A stretch of 6,058 nt of DNA from Synergistes sp. GTDB lineage: Bacteria; Synergistota; Synergistia; Synergistales; Synergistaceae. Below the pieces are notes generated by a model. It had not been told where the DNA came from. It saw only the letters and a list, made by a program, of their open reading frames with translations, and made no database searches. This document shows, piece after piece, positions 5,046-6,058 of the stretch; position 1 is the stretch's first letter, and each line of letters opens with the position of its first letter. The stretch spans positions 1 through 6,058 of the forward strand of contig JAEEYY010000168.1 of the NCBI GenBank assembly GCA_016288355.1, written 5' to 3'. The position numbers and the translations under genes are program-made.

Positions 5046-5963
5046 CTAAAGGCTGTCATCCAGCGCCGCAGCTCCTGCCACCGCCGCACTGCTCCCGAGT
5101 TCGGAAAGCAGCAGCTTAAACACGGATCGCATAGGCAGAGGCAGATATTTCATAACGCGGGCGCGCAGCTCCTCCGCTATCCCGGCAGCGCGGCTCATGC
5201 CGCCGCTTAGGATGACCGCTTCCGGATCCAGCGTTACACAAATCGACGATATGCCGCGTGCAACGGCATTGAGCGACTCTTCCGTTATGGCCTTTGCAGC
5301 ATCATTTTGCCGGCGCATCTCCCATATGGCGCGGAAATCCGCCGGAAGTCCGTTTTCCAGAGCCTTCTTCTCCAGCCATCCGGCCGATGCCGCCTCTTCA
5401 AGATGGCCCGCGCCGCCGCACATGCAGCTGTGATACAAATCTTCGCTGCATACGGCAAGATGTCCGCATTCACCGGCCATCCCGTGAGCGCCGGGGATCA
5501 GCCGCCCGTTTGCGACAAGCCCGGCGCCTATCCCTGTTCCCAGCGTCATCACGACAAAATCTTTCATCCCGCGGGCTGTCCCGCATATATGCTCCCCCAG
5601 GGCGGCACAGTTTGCGTCATTCTCCATGCGCACATCCGCGTACACCCCGTGCGATCTAAGATCCTCCGATATCATAAGCGCGGCCGGTATGCCGTCGCAG
5701 CCGCGGAAGTTGGTCAGTCTGAGAATCACGGATCTCTCCCGGTTTACAAAGCCGGGGACTCCTACGCCGACAAAGCATCTGCTGCCGCGGGGGACTCTTT
5801 GCAGCACCTGATCTCTGACCACAGACAGCAAAGAGGTCATATCCCTTTCCTGAGGCGTGCTTACCGTCGCCAAAGCGGCAGGCAGAGGGCTACCACCGTC
5901 AGAAAGAAGCTCGCCCGCGCTTACAGTATGTCCGCCGATATCTATACCTATTCTTTTTATCAA
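5046..5963 (-). CDS. ROK-family sugar kinase (glucokinase-like)
   Basis: ROK kinases phosphorylate glucose, N-acetylmannosamine or related sugars with ATP in the cytoplasm. Numbered from the TTG at 5963 (305 residues), the phosphate-binding DIGGH is at 8-12. The catalytic ENDAN motif has Asp116. The second nucleotide motif TLGTGIGAG lies at about 140-148. The sugar-binding ExGH is Glu165-His168 in GAHGMAGECGH, and ILSGGMS lies near the C-terminus. No N-terminal helix-turn-helix is present, so it is a kinase rather than a ROK repressor. The zinc motif reads CMCGGAGH (Cys180, Cys182, His187) where most members have a third Cys, giving a possible His2Cys2 site with His168. The TTG start overlaps the upstream stop as TTGA and gives the family-typical MIKRIGIDIGG. 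A GTG at 5990 would add nine residues, and neither start has a good ribosome binding site. The sugar cannot be deduced. Confidence 0.93.
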   Translation of the reverse strand: MIKRIGIDIGGHTVSAGELLSDGGSPLPAALATVSTPQERDMTSLLSVVRDQVLQRVPRGSRCFVGVGVPGFVNRERSVILRLTNFRGCDGIPAALMISEDLRSHGVYADVRMENDANCAALGEHICGTARGMKDFVVMTLGTGIGAGLVANGRLIPGAHGMAGECGHLAVCSEDLYHSCMCGGAGHLEEAASAGWLEKKALENGLPADFRAIWEMRRQNDAAKAITEESLNAVARGISSICVTLDPEAVILSGGMSRAAGIAEELRARVMKYLPLPMRSVFKLLLSELGSSAAVAGAAALDDSL

Positions 5964-6058
5964 AGCAGTCCGGTTCGTGCTGACGCACACCTTATAACCG
6001 AATAGATAATGCGGCGCAGTTCAAGCTCCTCGTCAGTTTCAAAGCGCAGCGTGCAGGG
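5960..6058 (-). CDS. C-terminal tail of an upstream gene, truncated by the window edge
   Basis: Reading inward from the right edge, 32 codons are open and end in TGA at 5962-5960. The visible residues include LRFETDEELELRRIIYSV and end in ARTGLL. The amino-acid make-up, with an acidic stretch then an amphipathic helix, looks like real protein. The stop overlaps the likely TTG start of the kinase by four bases, an arrangement typical of coupled operon genes. The start is outside the window and the family cannot be told from this fragment. Confidence 0.5.
   Translation of the reverse strand, partial: PCTLRFETDEELELRRIIYSVIRCASARTGLL

Noticed and set aside
4602..5119. Plus-strand frames of 96 and 135 codons upstream of and opposite the 90-residue gene
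   Set aside because: They overlap the well-supported minus-strand small gene and its ribosome binding site, lack good ribosome binding sites and have shadow-like composition.
5307..6005. A 232-codon plus-strand frame antisense to the ROK kinase
   Set aside because: Composition is that of an antisense shadow (many His, Arg, Ala, Ser), and the minus strand carries all ROK motifs.

Overview
The window reads as ordinary chromosomal DNA of a bacterium with mid-range GC, with almost everything on the minus strand. RNase Y next to a YmdB-type phosphodiesterase, an 11-helix neurotransmitter:sodium symporter (NSS) and a ROK sugar kinase would suit an anaerobe of the Synergistota or Firmicutes kind. 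That placement is inference from gene content only. No rRNA, tRNA, CRISPR array, insertion sequence or prophage gene is visible.

Layout from left to right: a plus-strand gene of unknown function (3-479) converges on a minus-strand NSS amino-acid transporter (656-1999), with a strong hairpin terminator between them. The transporter has its own promoter (2067-2095), a good ribosome binding site and a GTG start. A perfect 6-1-6 inverted repeat lies upstream of that promoter. A 14-bp terminator hairpin (2190-2226) closes the next minus-strand unit, rny-ymdB (4571 down to 2226). A third minus-strand unit enters from the right edge: the tail of an unidentified gene (to 5960), a ROK kinase (to 5046) and a 90-residue protein of unknown function (5017-4745). 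Between the third and second units, a candidate rny promoter, a GC palindrome and a GC-rich hairpin followed by a T/A-rich tract are packed into about 90 bases.

rny and ymdB form a sensible RNA-turnover pair: RNase Y starts mRNA decay, and YmdB-family enzymes hydrolyse 2',3'-cyclic nucleotides that arise from RNA breakdown. The kinase and the transporter look like separate nutrient-uptake and sugar-phosphorylation functions whose substrates cannot be read from sequence. No clearly new multi-gene system is present. The items most worth checking are the rny leader hairpin, two in-frame slippery heptamers in ymdB, the operator-like repeats, the altered zinc motif of the kinase, and the two unidentified small proteins.
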